64,000 nucleotides of DNA from Treponema sp. Its GTDB lineage: Bacteria; Spirochaetota; Spirochaetia; Treponematales; Breznakiellaceae. Below are positions 51,094-59,632 of this stretch, piece by piece. The notes below the pieces were generated by a model that was not told the origin of the DNA, ran no database searches, and saw only the letters and a program-made list of their open reading frames with translations. Position 1 is the stretch's first letter. Every line of letters begins with the position of its first letter. Position numbers and translations under genes: made by a program. The stretch is taken from NCBI GenBank assembly GCA_009784935.1, contig WQXI01000004.1, positions 1 to 64,000 on the forward strand. The letters run 5' to 3'.

Positions 51094-53488
51094 CAGATCT
51101 ACCGGCAAAAAAACAATCCAAGAAAAAACTCAGATACTTCTGGAATATCCGCAAATTATGAAACAGGCAGCGTCTTATTCATTAAGCGAAGAAGCCTCTG
51201 TAATTATAAAAAATTCTGTTCCATTCTATGATGATGAACACTCTCTTATCGAAGCTAAAAAAAATGTTGGGGCTGTATTTTCTATTATTAAATCCAATAA
51301 TGATGAGCCGCGTTTGTGGCTGCCTTCTGTAGGTTTTCTTCTGCCAAAAATAGAAACACAAGGCGCTGTTTTGGATTTAGATGAGATTCTCGCTGTTGGA
51401 TTATTTATCGAACGCGGCATAGAATTTAAAAATTGGCTGGTAAAACATCATTATCCGTTTGATAACAAAAACTTTTTTGACTGCAAACCTGCTGCCGCAG
51501 AGATTTTTAAAATCATCGATAAAGAAGGGAACCTAAGAGATCTTCCCGCATTACGGGCTATTAAGAAGCGAATAGCTGGCCTTGAAAAAGACTTAAAAAG
51601 CGCGGTTTCGAGATATTCTGCAGACGATGACTATAAAAGAATGCTTCAATCGCCGCTTCCTTCGCAAAGAGACGGAAGAGCTGTGCTTGCGGTAAAAATC
51701 AATTACCGTTCAAGAATCCCGGGAATTGTGCATGAAGCGTCAGGCAGCGGCCAGACAATTTTTGTTGAGCCGCTTGACGTTGTAGAAAAAAACAACGCTC
51801 TCCTTTTGGAAAAACGAAACCTTGACGCGGAAATTCATAAAATACTGCGCGAACTTACAGAAAGCATTTCTGTCCATGCGCAGGATTTAAAAATACTCCA
51901 TTCAAAAATTATAGAACTTGAATGTATAAGAACAAAAGCAAAATATTCTATTGCAATAAAAGGAAAATTTGCAATAAACGAAAACCAGCATAAAAGCCTT
52001 TATCTTAAACAGGCGCGCCATCCATTAATCAAAAATGCAGTTCCGATTAATATCGAAATGAACAGCAGCATACGCACATTAATAATAACAGGTCCCAATA
52101 CAGGCGGAAAAACAGTAGCGTTAAAAACTCTTGGTCTTTTTGCAATGATGAACCAAAGCGCTCTTGCTCTTCCGCTGGATGAAGGAAGCGTTCTGCCTTT
52201 CTTTGACGGAATATACGCTGATATCGGCGACGAACAGTCCATTAATCAATCGCTCTCTACTTTTTCTGCGCATATTACAAATGTTTCGGCTATTACATCG
52301 GCTGCAACCGAAAAATCACTCGTTCTTCTCGATGAACTTGGCTCAGGTACCGATCCGCAGGAAGGCGGCGCAATTGCAATGGCTGTTATCGATTACCTTA
52401 TCGAAAAAAACTCAAGAATGATAATTACAACTCACCACGGTATTTTAAAGCACTACGGCTATACAAGAGAAGGCGTAGAAAACGCATCGGTAGAATTTAA
52501 CGCGCAGACGCTTTCTCCTACATACAAAATAATTAACGGGCTTCCCGGCGAAAGCAGAGCAATTGATATTGCGGCTTCTAACGGCTTGGATATAGAAATT
52601 GTCAACATGGCAAGAAATTATATAGACGAAGAAAAATCCGATGTCTCAGAAATGATCAAGGGTCTTGAACAAAAACAAAGAGAACTTGCAGGCCTTGAGA
52701 AAAAAAGCGAACAGGAAAAAATAAAGTTAAACGAAGAAATCAGAAAAGCGGATTTGAAAGAACTGCAATTGCGCCAAAAAGAAGCCGAACTAAAACGAGA
52801 ATCCATAGGTTCGCTTAACCAATATTTACGGGAGAGCAGAAAAACACTGGAAAACCTTGTGCGCGAATTAAAAGAAGGCGAAATAGACCGCGAAAAAACA
52901 TTAAAAGTAAAAGATTATTTAAACAAACTTGCTTCTTATGCAGAAAGCGAAAGCGAAGCGCTGGAAACAGAAGAAAACGCTATCCGTCAGGAAATATTAA
53001 AAACAGAAGAGCAATCTGCCGCTAAACAAAGCTTTACACCGGGTATGGAAGTTTTTGCAGGGCTTTCTAAACAGCGAGGAACAATTATCCGCGCAGAAAA
53101 AAATAACTCATGGATGGTAGAAGTCGGTTCGGTAAAAATGAAATTCCCAGAAGCCGAACTTGTTCTTGTTTCTAAATCACAATCATCCAAATCAAATTCC
53201 AGCCCAAAAGGTTCTTGGACAGCCGAGTATAATGCTTCCAGCAGCGCAGTTTATGAATTAAAAATAAGAGGCATGCGATTCGAAGACGCAATGGAACTTG
53301 TCCGCCGTCAGCTTGATGCGGCTGTTTTGTCAGGGCTAAGAAACTTTTCTATTATTCATGGGAAAGGACATGGTATTCTGCGTCAGGGGGTTCATGATTA
53401 TTTGGGAAAACATCCGGCAGTCGCAGAATTTGGCTTTTCACGGCCTGAGCTCGGCGGATACGGCAGAACAGAAGTTGTATTAAAGTGA
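51083..53488 (+). CDS. mutS2: Endonuclease MutS2
   Basis: 801 residues: N-terminal core, ATPase with TGPNTGGKTVALKTLG (Walker A) and LVLLDELGSGTDPQEGGA (Walker B/signature), long coiled coil (~520-640), and a C-terminal Smr domain (MRFEDAMELVRRQLD, IIHGKGHGIL). MutS2 acts on recombination intermediates and collided ribosomes. Ends tail to tail with the permease gene, nine bases overlapping. Confidence 0.95.
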   Translation: MTTSRSTGKKTIQEKTQILLEYPQIMKQAASYSLSEEASVIIKNSVPFYDDEHSLIEAKKNVGAVFSIIKSNNDEPRLWLPSVGFLLPKIETQGAVLDLDEILAVGLFIERGIEFKNWLVKHHYPFDNKNFFDCKPAAAEIFKIIDKEGNLRDLPALRAIKKRIAGLEKDLKSAVSRYSADDDYKRMLQSPLPSQRDGRAVLAVKINYRSRIPGIVHEASGSGQTIFVEPLDVVEKNNALLLEKRNLDAEIHKILRELTESISVHAQDLKILHSKIIELECIRTKAKYSIAIKGKFAINENQHKSLYLKQARHPLIKNAVPINIEMNSSIRTLIITGPNTGGKTVALKTLGLFAMMNQSALALPLDEGSVLPFFDGIYADIGDEQSINQSLSTFSAHITNVSAITSAATEKSLVLLDELGSGTDPQEGGAIAMAVIDYLIEKNSRMIITTHHGILKHYGYTREGVENASVEFNAQTLSPTYKIINGLPGESRAIDIAASNGLDIEIVNMARNYIDEEKSDVSEMIKGLEQKQRELAGLEKKSEQEKIKLNEEIRKADLKELQLRQKEAELKRESIGSLNQYLRESRKTLENLVRELKEGEIDREKTLKVKDYLNKLASYAESESEALETEENAIRQEILKTEEQSAAKQSFTPGMEVFAGLSKQRGTIIRAEKNNSWMVEVGSVKMKFPEAELVLVSKSQSSKSNSSPKGSWTAEYNASSSAVYELKIRGMRFEDAMELVRRQLDAAVLSGLRNFSIIHGKGHGILRQGVHDYLGKHPAVAEFGFSRPELGGYGRTEVVLK

Positions 53489-54358
53489 TTTTCCTATTGC
53501 TTTGGGCGCATAATCTTTTCCGGAAAAAATTACAAGCGTAATAAGCGTAATGAGATAAGGCAGCATATTAAAAACTTCTGACGGCAAAAAATCTAAAACT
53601 CTAAAATTAAAAACATTAATTGCAAGGCTGGAAGAAACGCCGAACAGCAGGCTTGCGCCGAGTACGCCCAGCGGAATCCAGCGCCCAAACGAAACTGCGG
53701 CAAGAGCAATAAAACCTTTCCCGTTAATTGTATTAACTGTAAATTGAATGTCCTGAGTCAAAACTACGCACGCTCCGGCAAGACCTGCAAGAAGACCGGA
53801 AATAATTATTGCGATATATCTGATTCTAACAACATTAACGCCGGAAGCCGCCAAAGCCTGAGGATGTTCCCCTGCAGCGCGGAGTCTAAGACCAAACGGA
53901 CGCTTGTACAGTATGAACCATGTAACAATTAAAATAAAAAGAGCTATCCAAATTGTCGGATAAATTCCAAATACGCCTGTCTGCATTCCCATCTTATAAC
54001 TTAAGCTCCTGTCCATCCTAAACACAAGCTGGCAGATAAAAACTGTTATCCCGTTAGAAAGAAGATTAATCCCGGTACCGGAAATAACCTGATCCGCTCT
54101 TAATGAAACAGAAGCAAACGCGTGAATTAGCGAAAACAATCCGCCTGCAATCGCAGCGGAAAAAAGTGCCAATGGAATAGAAAAGCCGAATCCTGATTCC
54201 AGCAGTACATGTACAATTGCGGCAGTCATTGCGCCGATTGACATGAGCCCTTCCAGCGCGATGTTTACAACGCCTGCCCGTTCGCAGATCATACCTCCGA
54301 TTGCCGCAATTAAAATAGGAGAGACTATCATCAGTGTAGAAGGAAGCATGTTTGTCAT
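53480..54358 (-). CDS. Nucleoside-type ABC transporter permease 2
   Basis: 292 residues from the ATG at 54358 (AAGGA site; overlaps the previous stop as ATGA). Seven or eight helices with GGMICERAGVVNIALEGLMS, the hallmark of BMP-associated (YufQ/NupQ-like) inner-membrane permeases, and AAGEHPQALAASGVNV. Confidence 0.88.
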   Translation of the reverse strand: MTNMLPSTLMIVSPILIAAIGGMICERAGVVNIALEGLMSIGAMTAAIVHVLLESGFGFSIPLALFSAAIAGGLFSLIHAFASVSLRADQVISGTGINLLSNGITVFICQLVFRMDRSLSYKMGMQTGVFGIYPTIWIALFILIVTWFILYKRPFGLRLRAAGEHPQALAASGVNVVRIRYIAIIISGLLAGLAGACVVLTQDIQFTVNTINGKGFIALAAVSFGRWIPLGVLGASLLFGVSSSLAINVFNFRVLDFLPSEVFNMLPYLITLITLVIFSGKDYAPKAIGKSL

Positions 54359-55461
54359 TCTTTTTCCTTTTTTGCCATAGCTCTGGAACGCCATTCAATA
54401 AAGACTTGAATCCCCGGCCTTAAAGCAATAAAAATAACAACAAGTCCCATTATAATAGAAACTATTTCTCTTGGTATCTGACGCGACTGCATTAGGGGCT
54501 GTGCAGATTTTAACATTCCAAACAATAACCCCATAATTGCTGTTCCCAGCGCAGTGCAATTTCCTCCAAGCGCAACTGCAATGCCGTCAAAACCGTAACC
54601 TTCGAACGAAGATAAAATCCTTCCGTGTGTAAATATGCCAAGCGTAACTACAGCTCCCGCAAGACCTGCAAACGCCCCGGAGACAGCCATAGCGATAGTA
54701 ATATTTGTTTTAACACGCATTCCTGCGTACAGCGCAGCGTCTCTGTTAAAACCTGCCGCGCGCAGAGAAAACCCAAGAGTGCTTTTTTCCATTACGAGCC
54801 AATAAACTATAACTGCCGCGATAACAAACCAAAGTCCGTTATTAAGCCTGGAATTATTTGTAATAGATGCAAGAAAAGAATTGGAAAGAGAAGCTGCTTC
54901 GGCATAATCCGGCGTTTTAAATGTAGTGCTTCCGGGAATCCTCAAAGAAATAAGACGATGCAGATAAAGTGCAATATAGTTCATCATAATTGTGGTTACA
55001 ACTTCTGAGACCCTGTACCTTGCTTTAAAAAAACCGGCAATACTGCCCCACATAGATCCGATTACGATAGCGCCTAACACCGGAAAAATAAATGTTTTAG
55101 GAAACGAAAGAGCTATTATCTGCGCCGCAGTTAAACCTGCAATGTACTGCCCTTCCGCTCCGATATTAAAAAGCCCTGCCCGCGCAGAAAATCCCATGCT
55201 TAAACCGCAGAGAATAAGCGGCATAGAAACAACAAGCCATTCGCCGATATAACGCACATTCCATGTTCCGCGCCGTGAATCAAAACCGCTTACAACTTGT
55301 AAAATTGCCTGATACATGCCGGCAGGGTTTCTTCCGATTATAAAGAGAATCAAAGTGGCGACAAAAAAACCAAGAAACACAACAAGAGCGGAAACCGCCG
55401 CATTAGAGCCGGTGAATGTTTCTAGAATTTTATTTTCAATCTTTTTTATTCTAGTCGTCAA
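54355..55461 (-). CDS. Nucleoside-type ABC transporter permease 1
   Basis: 368 residues, starting at a TTG that overlaps the end of the BMP lipoprotein gene by eleven bases. FSARAGLFNIGAEGQYIAG and LRAAGFNRDAALYAGMRV match YufP/NupP-type permeases. Forms a heterodimer with permease 2. Confidence 0.88.
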   Translation of the reverse strand: MTTRIKKIENKILETFTGSNAAVSALVVFLGFFVATLILFIIGRNPAGMYQAILQVVSGFDSRRGTWNVRYIGEWLVVSMPLILCGLSMGFSARAGLFNIGAEGQYIAGLTAAQIIALSFPKTFIFPVLGAIVIGSMWGSIAGFFKARYRVSEVVTTIMMNYIALYLHRLISLRIPGSTTFKTPDYAEAASLSNSFLASITNNSRLNNGLWFVIAAVIVYWLVMEKSTLGFSLRAAGFNRDAALYAGMRVKTNITIAMAVSGAFAGLAGAVVTLGIFTHGRILSSFEGYGFDGIAVALGGNCTALGTAIMGLLFGMLKSAQPLMQSRQIPREIVSIIMGLVVIFIALRPGIQVFIEWRSRAMAKKEKE

Positions 55462-56557
55462 TCGCTCTTAGGTTTCGCGGAAAGCCGGGCAGCCGCATAG
55501 CTTCTGCAAGAGTAGCCGCAACTACAATTTCGCCGCTGGAAATTTGTCCTTTGACAACTTCGAGAGCGGCAACAATATCCCTGCTCAAAGCCGGATTAGC
55601 ATCAGAAAAACCAACACCATCGGCTTTTAAATCAAATACAATAACCTTGGGAGCAAATGTACCATTTCTAACTTCATTAAGCGCATATAGAACACTGCTT
55701 TCTACCCGCTTAATCATCGATGTAAGTACAGCAGATTCTGTGGCATTGTACAGTCCGTCTTCGAACTGATCGGAATCTACACCGATAGCCCAGACGTTTC
55801 TGCCTGCCGCGCGGTATTCTCTCGCTTGAGCAATTGTTCCGTTACCGCTGTTACCAGCCGCGGAAAAAATCGCATATACACCGGAATCGTACCAAGTCAT
55901 AGCTTGAATCTTTGCGTGCCCGGGTTCGTTCCAGCTGTTTACATAGTAATCAACCATCTGCGCATTAGGAATTACGGATAATATACCTTGAACATAACCT
56001 ACATGAAATTTTGTAATTACAGCTCCGGGTACTCCGCCGATAAAACCAAAACGCGGATTTTCGATACCGTCTTCCAGCGCTTTTAACGCAGCCGCAACGC
56101 CGACAAGATATGAACCTTCGTTTTCTGCGTAAGTCGCCTGCATAACATTTTGGGCTTCTACCCAATCGACGTCAACAATTAAATATTTTTGATCTGGATT
56201 ATCATTGGAAACCTGTGTCAGCGCGCCGTCCCATGTAAAGCCATTAACGACAATTAAATCGTAGCCTTCGTCAGTTGCCTGTCTAAGGTTGGGAATATAC
56301 ATACTTTGATCTGTGGCAGTAACCCAGTCGTATGCTCTGCCTCTCTGTCTCTGGTTTGCCCAAGAATCTCCGTAAAATTCCAGAATACCTCTCCAAGCGG
56401 CGGCATTAAAGGATTTATCATCTACACCTGTAGAATCGGTAAGCAGACGAACAGTTACTCCCATATCGGTAATGGGACCAAGATCATCTGTTTTTCTTTC
56501 GCAGGAAAAAGACAGCAATAAAACAAACGCCAAACAGATATAAAATAATTTTTTCAT
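55451..56557 (-). CDS. BMP family nucleoside-binding lipoprotein
   Basis: 368 residues from the ATG at 56557 (GGGAGGT site). Lipoprotein signal ending LLLSFSC, then the PnrA/TmpC/BMP fold: RLLTDSTGVDDKSFNAAAW (binding Asp and Phe), ADEGYDLIVVNGF-like region, GFIGGVPGAVITKF, AIFSAAGNSGNGTIAQA and IGVDSDQ. Binds purine nucleosides or riboflavin in treponemal relatives; ligand here unknown. No ATPase gene accompanies it. Confidence 0.9.
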   Translation of the reverse strand: MKKLFYICLAFVLLLSFSCERKTDDLGPITDMGVTVRLLTDSTGVDDKSFNAAAWRGILEFYGDSWANQRQRGRAYDWVTATDQSMYIPNLRQATDEGYDLIVVNGFTWDGALTQVSNDNPDQKYLIVDVDWVEAQNVMQATYAENEGSYLVGVAAALKALEDGIENPRFGFIGGVPGAVITKFHVGYVQGILSVIPNAQMVDYYVNSWNEPGHAKIQAMTWYDSGVYAIFSAAGNSGNGTIAQAREYRAAGRNVWAIGVDSDQFEDGLYNATESAVLTSMIKRVESSVLYALNEVRNGTFAPKVIVFDLKADGVGFSDANPALSRDIVAALEVVKGQISSGEIVVAATLAEAMRLPGFPRNLRAIDD

Positions 56558-56576
56558 TTTTACCTCCCGTTTACTT

Positions 56577-56650
56577 TGGGCCCACACGGATTCGAACCGC
56601 GGACATCTTGCGTGTAAAACAAGCGCTCTAACCAGCTGAGCTATGGACCC
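56577..56650 (-). tRNA. tRNA-Val(UAC)
   Basis: 74 nt: acceptor GGGTCCA/TGGGCCC, anticodon loop TTTACAC (anticodon TAC), T-loop GTTCGAAT. Only 19 bases upstream of the BMP lipoprotein start. Confidence 0.95.
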
Positions 56651-56665
56651 TTGTACACTTTACTA

Positions 56666-56799
56666 AGCGGCTGACGAAGCAGACGCTTATATCGAGCGGC
56701 TGACGAAGCAGACGCTTATATCGAGCGGCTGACGAAGCAGACGCTGTAAGCGGCTGACGGAGCAGACGCTTATATCGAGCGGCTGACGAAGCAGACGCT
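56666..56799 (-). repeat. Five-copy hairpin array derived from tRNA-Gly 3' end
   Basis: Plus-strand 22-mers beginning AGCGGCTGACGAAG start at 56666, 56695, 56724, 56749 and 56778 (spacing 29, 29, 25, 29), and the sixth start (56803) is the tRNA-Gly 3' end itself, which opens with the same AGCGGCTGA. Linkers alternate TATATCG and GTA. Each unit folds as AGCG-x-CTG/CAG-x-CGCT. Lies between tRNA-Gly and tRNA-Val. Confidence 0.8.
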
Positions 56800-56802
56800 G
56801 TA

Positions 56803-56874
56803 AGCGGCTGATCGGAGTCGAACCGACGTCTCTAGCTTGGAAGGCTAGGGTAATAGCCGTTATACGACAGCCGC
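56803..56874 (-). tRNA. tRNA-Gly(UCC)
   Basis: 72 nt: acceptor GCGGCTG/CAGCCGC, anticodon stem CTAGC/GCTAG with loop CTTCCAA (anticodon TCC), T-loop GTTCGACT. Confidence 0.95.
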
Positions 56875-56909
56875 TATTTACCTTATGTTTACAAAAATGG
56901 CAGAAAAAG

Positions 56910-57182
56910 TCAATAGCCCCTTTTCCCCTTATTTTCCTGCTCCATTACAAACGCAAGTACCTTTGCGGCTGCTTCCCAGCACCAGTGAGGGATATAATCG
57001 CCCGGTTTTGCGCTTGTTTCCAGCAAAGCTGCAAGAGCCGCGTCTTCTACAACAGCGATTCCCGCCTCTTCTGCTATGCTTATTATTTGTTCTGCCTTAT
57101 GCCCCCTGCCGGCAGCCAACAGCACAGGCGCAATATCGCCGGTTTCATAGCCAATCGCAGATGCTGTTTTTTTCTTTTTCAT
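56910..57182 (-). CDS. FlhB C-terminal-domain-like protein
   Basis: 90 residues. GDIAPVLLAAGRGHKAEQII, IAEEAGIAVVEDAALAALL follow the cytoplasmic domain of FlhB/YscU, but the self-cleaving NPTH motif is absent (GYETGD in its place). Like the FlhX/YlqH group, it may modulate flagellar export. Placed after a long Ala/Pro-rich gene as in the ylqG-ylqH pair of Bacillus. Confidence 0.82.
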   Translation of the reverse strand: MKKKKTASAIGYETGDIAPVLLAAGRGHKAEQIISIAEEAGIAVVEDAALAALLETSAKPGDYIPHWCWEAAAKVLAFVMEQENKGKRGY

Positions 57183-57210
57183 TCAATTGTCCTCATTTAT
57201 ACATTCTCAT

Positions 57211-58197
57211 CTATATATTCTCATCGACAGAAGGCATATAATCACCGGAATCTCCCTCATATGGGAATGACTCTGTATTTGTTTTTATCGATATATTCTC
57301 TATTGAAACACCAAGAACCTGTGATAATTCCTGCCTAACTTGCTCAGTTATTTCCTTTGACACTTGCTGAGGCAAATAAACACACAATTTTGCAGGCGTT
57401 TCGTTTGCGGATTCTAAAATAAAAACCCATCTTTTATCTAGATCACAGTTACAAATATCCAACAACATATAAACCGCTCTGTTTAAAGATTTATCTCCAT
57501 CGAGCAGAACTCTCATAGATACCTTGTATTGAATATCGTCATTAATAAAATCGAAAGGAAGCACAACCCATCTTTGCCCATTTTTTCCCGGCAGTTTGTT
57601 TAGAATTTCAAGCAGCTCGTCATCTTTGGAATAATCAAAAACCAGTTTTTTTAATATATCCGCGGTTATAGAACCGGTTTTTATTGTTGTCTTATCATCC
57701 TTTTCGTTTCTTTCTTTATTGCGTTTTCCCTGGTGTTCTTTCTGATGACGCCGCAAATCCGGATCAACTGCCGCAGCATATGATTCAAGAGCTTTGGACT
57801 GCAGTTCTGTTCCTTTGCTTTCTGCGGCGGCAGCGGAGAGAGCCAACGCCTCCCGCACTTGCGCTGTTATTTGCTGTGCCGCTGTTTGCTGCCCTGTTGT
57901 TTGTTGTGCCGGCTGCGGCGCGGAAAATGCCTGACGGCGTATATCTGCCAAAATCTGCGGTTTTAAGGGCAGCTGAAAGAATCTCGCAAACGATATAATC
58001 GAAGACGAAAGCCTGTCGGCAGGAAGTCCTGCAGAAGCCGCTAATGTTGCCGCAGAGTGCGGCGCCGCACTCTGCGGCACTGCCGCGCGCGGAACTGACT
58101 GCATTGAAGGTGAAGCAGAGACCGAAACAGAAGATTTTGCTGTCGGCGGCGCAGAAGACGGTTTTACATGCAGCGGCGGGTTTACGCCTTTTATCAT
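57211..58197 (-). CDS. Uncharacterised Ala/Gln-rich protein upstream of FlhB-like gene
   Basis: 328 residues. N-terminal ~130 residues are Ala/Pro/Ser/Gln-rich, C-terminal ~130 compact and beta-rich (RWVVLPFDFINDDIQYKVSM, KLCVYLPQQVSKEITEQV). Layout, low-complexity start and neighbour recall FliK-like hook-length proteins or YlqG. Function inferred only. Overlaps the CMP kinase gene by four bases. Confidence 0.6.
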   Translation of the reverse strand: MIKGVNPPLHVKPSSAPPTAKSSVSVSASPSMQSVPRAAVPQSAAPHSAATLAASAGLPADRLSSSIISFARFFQLPLKPQILADIRRQAFSAPQPAQQTTGQQTAAQQITAQVREALALSAAAAESKGTELQSKALESYAAAVDPDLRRHQKEHQGKRNKERNEKDDKTTIKTGSITADILKKLVFDYSKDDELLEILNKLPGKNGQRWVVLPFDFINDDIQYKVSMRVLLDGDKSLNRAVYMLLDICNCDLDKRWVFILESANETPAKLCVYLPQQVSKEITEQVRQELSQVLGVSIENISIKTNTESFPYEGDSGDYMPSVDENI

Positions 58198-58739
58198 TTT
58201 ATTTCCCTTGCTCTTTGCACAATAATGTCAGTAATTTGCTGAGGATTAATATTATCAGTATCAATTATTAAATCTGCAAAACTATAATCATCAGTATCAA
58301 TATTATAAATACGCAAGTACCTGCCATGATCCTGTCTGTCGCGTTCTGCAGTAAAAGCGGCAACCTCTTCCAGATTTCCGCCTTCTCTGTTTACGATACG
58401 CTCGGCTCTTGTCTGCGGTTTTGCGTCAAGATAGATTTTTAGATCAGCTTCTTTTAACATCCAGATTGCAAGGCGCGAACCAAGAACACAACCGGTTTTT
58501 TCTTCTGTGTTTTCTTCAAGTGCAATCTGAACCTGCCTTATATCAACTTCTTTATCTATAGAATCATCTTTTGCAGCAAGTTCAAGAATGTCTTTTAGAT
58601 CAAGTCCCCTTTCTTCTGCAAGAGAACGAAATGTAAAATTAATAAAACGCAAACCAAGGAGATCTGCGATCATTTTACTGACAGTAGTATTGCCGCAGCC
58701 GCTTCTTCCGGAAATGGCGATTTTAATATCTTTCTTCAT
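58194..58739 (-). CDS. Cytidylate kinase-like protein (archaeal type)
   Basis: 181 residues: IAISGRSGCGNTTVSKMIA (P-loop with Asn instead of the usual Lys), LRFINFTFRSLAEERG, and AERDRQDHGRYLRIY with the CMP/lid arginines. Matches the short archaeal-type CMP kinase group found also in spirochaetes, which tends to lack the Walker Lys. Confidence 0.82.
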   Translation of the reverse strand: MKKDIKIAISGRSGCGNTTVSKMIADLLGLRFINFTFRSLAEERGLDLKDILELAAKDDSIDKEVDIRQVQIALEENTEEKTGCVLGSRLAIWMLKEADLKIYLDAKPQTRAERIVNREGGNLEEVAAFTAERDRQDHGRYLRIYNIDTDDYSFADLIIDTDNINPQQITDIIVQRAREIK

Positions 58740-58755
58740 CCGTTCTCAAAGCTCC

Positions 58756-59622
58756 TTATTCTATATTTCTCAGCTGCTCCCTTATGTTTTCCAGAGTTTC
58801 TTTCATTCTTACGGTTTCACTGCTTACTTCTATTATAGCACTCTTTGAGCCAATTGTGTTTATTTCCCGGTTTAATTCCTGGCAAAGAAAATCGAGTTTT
58901 TTTCCCGGTCTGGGGTTTCTTTCTGCTTCTGCCCTAAACTCGCCGATATGCGAAGAAAGCCGTGAGATTTCTTCTGCGATCGTATATTTTAAAAGGAGCA
59001 CGGCTGTTTCTGCCAGCACTCTATTTTCATCGATATTGTTATTCAGCATTTCGTTAAAACGGGTTTTTATATTGTCTTTAAGAGTCTGTTCTATCACGGG
59101 AACAAAAGAACTTATCTTATTTAACGATGATTCTATTGTATCAAGATATGAAAGTATTTCGGCCTGTGTATGTTTTCCTTCCCTTTCACGTTCATTGCAA
59201 AAGACCTGTACGGCTTCTTTTACAATAGGCTCTATCTGAGCCCAGTATTTTTCTATATCACGATCTTTTTCTATCTCTATAACGCTTTCTATCTTTAATA
59301 AAGAATGAAGACTGGGTTTTTCTTTTATTCCAAGCTCTTTTGCAATTTCCAGCATTGCGCTGTAAAATGATTTTGCCGCGCTTTTATTAATATTAATGTT
59401 TACAGGCACATCTTTTTCACGCACTTTAACAAAGACTTCTATCTTTCCTCTTCCGCAGAAAGAAGAAACCATCTCTCTTATCTTTCCTTCGCACATAGAA
59501 AGAAACGGCGGAAGATTTACATAAATATCCAGATACCGGCTGTTTACGCCTTTTATTTCTATAGATACAGAAAAATCCTGTGCAGCTATTTCCTTATACG
59601 CAAAACCTGTCATGCTAACCAT
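58756..59622 (-). CDS. YicC family protein
   Basis: 288 residues: MVSMTGFAYKE start, EIKGVNSRYLDIYVNLP, GRGKIEVFV, and PGKKLDFLCQELNREINTIGSKS near the end are the family marks. YicC-type proteins are linked to RNA cleavage in stationary phase. Fifteen bases after murC, before the CMP kinase. Confidence 0.93.
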   Translation of the reverse strand: MVSMTGFAYKEIAAQDFSVSIEIKGVNSRYLDIYVNLPPFLSMCEGKIREMVSSFCGRGKIEVFVKVREKDVPVNININKSAAKSFYSAMLEIAKELGIKEKPSLHSLLKIESVIEIEKDRDIEKYWAQIEPIVKEAVQVFCNEREREGKHTQAEILSYLDTIESSLNKISSFVPVIEQTLKDNIKTRFNEMLNNNIDENRVLAETAVLLLKYTIAEEISRLSSHIGEFRAEAERNPRPGKKLDFLCQELNREINTIGSKSAIIEVSSETVRMKETLENIREQLRNIE

Positions 59623-59632
59623 ATTAAACCTC

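Noticed and set aside
56666-56799. Possible CRISPR array
   Set aside because: Linkers are 3 or 7 bases and repeated, there are no unique spacers and no cas genes; units derive from the tRNA-Gly end.
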